Part shown: positions 8,226 through 11,861 of the stretch, one piece after another | Layout: every line of letters starts with the position of its first letter | Numbering within the stretch: position 1 is the first letter of the stretch | Assembly: GCF_000003605.2 (NCBI RefSeq) | Contig: NW_003108598.1 | Coordinates: 87,073-98,933 of the forward strand | Length of the DNA stretch: 11,861 nucleotides | Reading direction: 5' to 3' | Origin: Saccoglossus kowalevskii | Taxonomy: Eukaryota > Hemichordata > Enteropneusta > Harrimaniidae | Translations under genes and position numbers: made by a program | Notes under the pieces: generated by a model | The model's input: only the letters and a program-made list of their open reading frames with translations | What the model was told of the DNA's origin: nothing | Databases searched by the model: none

Positions 8226-8227
8226 TT
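8141..8227. repeat. (ATTT)n microsatellite, 87 bp, uninterrupted
   Basis: This is a perfect tetranucleotide repeat of almost 22 units without a single interruption. On the minus strand it reads (AAAT)n and directly follows a possible LINE 3' end. It may therefore have grown from a retrotransposon tail. Confidence 0.98.
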
Positions 8228-8340
8228 AACTCATAACAACCTACTGGAGGAGGTTAAAGGTTACAAAAGAAAATTATGAATAAAAATTAAACAAATTATA
8301 ATCTTATGGCTTAGAGTTTAAAGCACAACCAAAAAACTAA
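8228..8340 (-). mobile_element. Possible LINE or SINE 3' end ending in the (TAAA)n tail
   Basis: Read on the minus strand, the sequence ends GTAACCTTTAACCTCCTCC, then AGTAGGTTGTTATGAGTT, and passes directly into the (TAAA)n repeat. AACCT...AGGTT forms a small stem just before the tail. A 3' stem-loop followed by a short tandem repeat is typical of L2- and CR1-like LINEs and their SINEs. No coding remnant is visible further upstream, so the assignment rests on tail structure only. Confidence 0.35.
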
Positions 8341-8351
8341 ATGTATACATG

Positions 8352-8391
8352 TAATAAAATAAAATAAAATGAAATACCCCCCCCCCCCCCC
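8352..8391. repeat. (AAAAT)n followed by a 15-C run
   Basis: Four AAAAT-like units (8352-8370) are followed by GAAATA and an uninterrupted run of 15 C (8377-8391). Homopolymers of this length are prone to length error in sequencing and assembly. Confidence 0.9.
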
Positions 8392-8510
8392 GATACCCAC
8401 AAAATACTATAAGCAGAATTTATAAACAAAAACCCTTTGAACACATAATAATAAAGATATATCTATATATAAAAAAAAGGCAAATATCTTTATCTTGTAT
8501 TCATGTTTGC

Positions 8511-8885
8511 AGTCGGTCAAGCAATTGGTCAAACAATCAGTTGGTCAATCAATTGGTTGGTCAAGCAATAAATTGGTCTGTTAATCAGATGGTCAATTAA
8601 TTGGTTAAACAATCAGTTGGTCAATTAATTAATCATTTGGTCATTCCACAATCAGTTGGTCAATCAATTGGTCAATCAATCAGTTGGTCAGGCAATCAAT
8701 CAGTTGGTCAGGCAATTAGTTGGTAAAGCAATTGGTTGGTCGGTCAGTCAGTTGGTCAGTCTATATCTGTGATGTTCAGTTAATCGCTTAAATCAATCAA
8801 TCAATCAATCATTTGGTTTCCATTCAGTTGGACAATCTGTTGGTCAATCGGTTTGGTTAGTCAGTCAGTCATTTGGGTCAGTCAA
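8511..8885. repeat. Degenerate GGTC/AATC/AATT tetranucleotide-derived array
   Basis: GGTCAATCAATTGGTC-like words fill about 375 bp. From 8515 to 8754 the GGTC/GGTT words are spaced 12, 16, 12, 4, 16, 16, 12, 16, 20, 19, 12, 16, 20, 16, 12, 4, 4 and 12 bp. That is a multiple of four every time but once. Cut in fours, nearly every block reads RRTY or a close variant (GGTC, AATC, AATT, AGTT, AGTC). The right third (from about 8762) is more decayed but holds (AATC)4 near 8791-8810. It is non-coding. Confidence 0.92.
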
Positions 8886-9917
8886 AAGCATGGTTTGGAA
8901 AAGCATGCTTGTTGTTCCTTCAATAAGTTGAGTGCAGGAAACACCTCATGTGTAATAATAACCAAATGCTTGATTTGAATTGGCAATCATGGCAGTAACT
9001 CAAGTGTCCCTTCACTCATCTATTCATAGGTATATCGTTTGTCAGCTGCTTACTTCCCTGTATTTCACCATTTCTTATTGTACTAGCACCTGGTTAAGAT
9101 GGTTCTGCAAACCATTCGGTATGCTGTGTGCATTCGATCAGATTTTTAGAGTTGAACATTCTCAGTGTGGAATAAGCTATGTTATTAACTTTCTTATTTG
9201 GGGGGGGGGGGGATGACGTGTGCAAGCCAAACTAGAGCATGCAGCTAGATGATTAGATATTGTGGTCATGCCTTAGCTTTTCTATAACCCAAAACTACAC
9301 AATTTATTAACAAACTGCAAATTACAAGTTGTAAGTGGAGAAAAAAAAAAAGACGTTTCGTGGTGGTCTTTTCTGGCACATAGTGCTGGTTATAGGGATA
9401 TTCATTTTTTTTTGGTATTTTATATATATATTTTCTGTATCTTTTAATCTTTATTGTATGTATCCAGATCTCAATGGAGATAGGTTGACAATAAAGATAT
9501 TATTATTTCATTTACCAGCCTTCCTCGGTGCATACGTTCATACTAAAGAAATTCAACACAGAAGCATGTAAATAACATGGGCACCTGAAATGACCACTCT
9601 GTTATCACTTTTCAGCTGAATTGTCTTTTCAAATCTCAGACACTACAAATGTATCTTATGCATTCTTGTCAATGTGTAATCATTTTGGTGGTATACGTTA
9701 GTCACTTCCGAGATTGACACATTTGGTGAAGGCAAATTTATAATATAGCTGCGTGTTTTTTGCTGGAGTTTGAGAAAAAAATGATATAAATATAAAACAT
9801 AAGAACATAAAGAATAGATAGCCTTTCGCTAAGAGCCAGCCGCTGACTATATGGCTAGCTACAAGCCGAAATTGACCATCTACTTTCTGGTCTCTCCCTG
9901 ACCACCTACGCCGATTG
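8886..9917. other. No gene recognised; G run, A/T runs and a GC-richer island
   Basis: A run of 13 G lies at 9200-9212, an A run near 9340-9350 and (TA)5 at 9421-9430. Two plus-strand open frames (8980-9216 and 9335-9571, 78 codons each) start at TTG and GTG, not ATG, match nothing I know, and pass through the G run and A run respectively, so they are not called. The second contains a hydrophobic run, as T-rich frames usually do. About 9815-9930 is richer in G and C than its surroundings and may be an unidentified repeat. Confidence 0.5.
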
Positions 9918-9985
9918 CACTGCCGAGAGCCTTATTTTTTAAGGGGTTTATTAAATGCATTTGTGAAACCCCTTATATGGCAGTG
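9918..9985. repeat. Small foldback (68 bp)
   Basis: CACTGCC (9918-9924) is complementary to GGCAGTG (9979-9985). TAAGGGGTTT (9940-9949) is complementary to AAACCCCTTA (9966-9975), with a 16-base loop. The outer arms are separated from the inner stem by 15 bases on one side and 3 on the other. It could be a tiny MITE relic or a chance structure around a repeat. No target duplication is evident. Confidence 0.6.
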
Positions 9986-10217
9986 TGAGGGTACTATAAC
10001 TTCATGAGAGGCCTCTTCAGTTTTGTTCTACTGTTTATGTCTTGTACAGTTCATATATTTATATAATAATTTTGACACCAATGTAAAACTATTAATATTT
10101 GGTTGGAACTTATTACAGACTTTGACAACTATCAGAAGAGAAATGTTTCATTTGTTATAATTTTTAGTAATTTCACTTACAATGTATAAATGTACCTACT
10201 AATACATCAGTCTGGAT
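9986..10217. other. No gene recognised
   Basis: AT-rich sequence with no recognisable open frame, repeat end or RNA gene. Confidence 0.5.
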
Positions 10218-10257
10218 AATTGGCACAATGCCAATTTTTATTTTTAAATAAAAATAA
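10218..10257. repeat. Two adjacent inverted repeats
   Basis: AATTGGC-ACAAT-GCCAATT is a 7-bp stem with a 5-base loop. It is followed at once by TTTTTATTT-TT-AAATAAAAA, a 9-bp AT stem. A stem followed by a T-rich stretch looks like a bacterial terminator, but the eukaryotic context gives that no meaning here. Confidence 0.7.
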
Positions 10258-11058
10258 ATAAACTACCAGGAATTATTGAAAGAAATATCAGAGGGGCACG
10301 GCACGCATTACATGTTGCTTTCAATATCTTAATTCTCAATCTACAAACATATGGTGAGTTGGATCATCACTCCCTTGATTTTACTTTACCACAGTATAAC
10401 AAGTTCGAGTGAAACATACAACAATGGCCATTGGTGAGTCTGGTAAATTCAGTTTACTTTAAAGTAGATTATATGGTACTTTGTGTGCTTATTTTAGCGC
10501 ATATAGCAGTGACAATATTTTGTGTCAAAACTTGTCTACAATCAAGCATTCTAGTATTAGTCAACTATATTTGAAATTTTTTTGGTTCACTGTCAATTTG
10601 TTTTTTGTGAAAAAATATTGAAAAAAAAAAGCTATTTTAGCAGCGGTTTCTATAGTTCACAATAAAAACATATGTTGACTTTTCTTCATTAAAAACGCAT
10701 TAAAAATATTGCAATTTTTTGAAAAGTACCTTGCATGACACTGTGTATCACTGCATGTCACTGAGCATAATTTGGACTCGTACCCATGCCATATAAAATG
10801 CCCTAAACATGCTATTTTTATTGTTTTATATTGAGCAATTTTCCCCAAAAATGGTGGCCACATAATTTTCTTTTCTATATCCTTGTAATATGACATATCA
10901 AATACATAAAAAAATTACACTTTTGTTTAGCTTTCTAACTTAAATGACTGCCTTTGACATTCATTTTCATCAGCAGTGCGATACAGTACAACTAAAAAAC
11001 CAGATAACTTTAGGACTGGCTATTGGAGAGCCTGCTATCATAATCTGTTACTTTATTA
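10258..11058. other. No gene recognised
   Basis: AT-rich DNA. Near 10733-10770 TGCATGACACTG and TGCATGTCACTG form a short direct repeat. The 79-codon minus-strand open frame at 10657-10896 matches no known family. No element ends or RNA genes were recognised. Confidence 0.5.
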
Positions 11059-11861
11059 GTATATGTACGGTAGAGAATGCAGTATATGAATGGCAGAGAA
11101 TGTGGTATATACGGTAGAGAATGTATATATATGGCAGAGAATGTGGTATATATGAATGGCAGAGAATGTGGTATATATACGGCAGAGAATGCGGTATATA
11201 CGGTAGAGAATGTGGTATATGAATGGCAGAGAATGTGGTATATACGGTAGAGAATGTGATATATGAATGGCAGAGAATGTGGTATATATGAATGGCAGAG
11301 AATGTGGTATATATGGCAGAGAATGTGGTATATATACGGCAGAGAATGCGGTATATACGGTAGAGAATGCGGTATATGAATGGCAGAGAATGTGGTATAT
11401 ACGATAGAGAATGTGGTATATGAATGGCAGAGAATGTGGTATATATACTGCAGAGAATGTGGCATATATACGGCAGGGAATGTGGCATATATACGGCAGA
11501 GAATGTGGTATATGAATGGCAGAGAATGTGGTATATATGAATGGCAGAGAATGTGGTATATACGGTAGAGAATGTGGTATATGAATGGCAGAGAATGTGG
11601 TATATATACTGCAGAGAATGTGGCATATATACGGCAGGGAATGTGGTATATATACGGCAGAGAATGTGGTATATGAATGGCAGAGAATGTGGTATATATG
11701 AATGGCAGAGAATGTGGTATATACGGTAGAGAATGTGGTATATGAATGGCAGAGAATGTGGTATATATACTGCAGAGAATGTGGCATATATACGGCAGGG
11801 AATGTGGTATATATACGGCAGGGAATGTGGTATATGAATGGCAGAGAATGCGGTATATGAA
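11059..11861. repeat. Minisatellite of 21-25 bp units with 161-bp higher-order repeat, open at the right edge
   Basis: About 35 units carry the constant core GGCAGAGAATGTGGTATAT. Variation lies between cores: units of 21 bp (TACGGTAG type), 23 bp (GAATGGCAG, TACTGCAG or TACGGCAG type) and 25 bp (ATGAATGGCAG type). From 11394 a fixed order of seven units (21, 23, 23, 23, 23, 23, 25) makes a 161-bp block. It repeats at 11555 and 11716, and the third copy is cut by the window edge. Copies differ at only one or two positions per block. The part before 11394 has the same unit types in a less regular order. On the minus strand no unit contains a stop codon in any frame, so overlapping open frames of 151, 192 and 243 codons appear. 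Their translations are reshuffles of PHSLP, YHILCHSY and TTFSA and are not believed to be genes. Confidence 0.97.

Noticed and set aside
8511-8885. CRISPR-like array of repeats and spacers
   Set aside because: There are no conserved repeats separated by unique spacers. The array is a degenerate tetranucleotide repeat and the context is eukaryotic.
8980-9216. 78-codon frame ending in polyglycine
   Set aside because: The start is TTG and the C-terminus is just the 13-G homopolymer.
9335-9571. 78-codon hydrophobic frame suggestive of a membrane protein
   Set aside because: It starts at GTG, begins in an A run (polylysine) and is hydrophobic because the DNA is T-rich. No homologue is recognised.
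10218-10257. Rho-independent terminator
   Set aside because: A stem plus T-rich stretch is present but there is no bacterial gene context and the stretch is a palindromic AT repeat.
11010-11787. Open frames of 151, 192 and 243 codons on the minus strand as protein genes
   Set aside because: They overlap in three frames, exist only because the minisatellite unit lacks stops on that strand, and translate to reshuffled repeats with no known domain.

Overview
The window looks like intergenic or intronic DNA from an invertebrate animal genome. It is strongly AT-rich, has no long open frame outside a tandem repeat, and shows no bacterial features such as operons, Shine-Dalgarno sites or densely packed genes. 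It is full of eukaryotic repeat types: dead non-LTR retrotransposon (LINE) pieces, short terminal-inverted-repeat elements (MITEs), microsatellites, homopolymer runs and minisatellites. A marine invertebrate, most likely a mollusc, fits the mix of LINE C-terminal remnants and the MITE ends of type TACTGT..AATACTTTATTTT. That placement is an inference from general familiarity and was not tested.

Layout. 1-690: tandem repeat with 155-bp units that switches to a related 135-bp unit. 690-840: T-rich tail. 900-1290: decayed plus-strand LINE C-terminus and 3' tail. 1293-3094: nothing recognisable apart from small simple repeats. 3095-3463: CpG-rich MITE. 3590-3880: three to four copies of an 80-102 bp tandem repeat. 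4331-4639: TIR element with a 5-bp target duplication. 4727-4911: older, shortened copy of the 3095 MITE. 5082-5537: minus-strand LINE C-terminus with a frameshift. 5716-5886 and 6648-6793: two copies of one MITE family. 7342-7525: a second MITE family with similar outer ends. 8141-8227: pure (TTTA)n beside a possible LINE 3' end. 8511-8885: tetranucleotide-derived array. 9918-9985: small foldback. 11059 to the window end: 21-25 bp minisatellite with a 161-bp higher-order repeat.

No functional protein-coding gene can be supported. The only recognisable protein similarity is in the two broken LINE fragments. The long minus-strand open frames near the right edge come from a repeat unit that lacks stop codons in all three frames. 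No new enzyme system, defence island or CRISPR array is visible. The most informative signals concern repeat evolution: the higher-order array, a CpG-rich MITE beside its CpG-decayed relative, two MITE families sharing outer ends, and a clean 4-bp grid in the 8.5-kb array.
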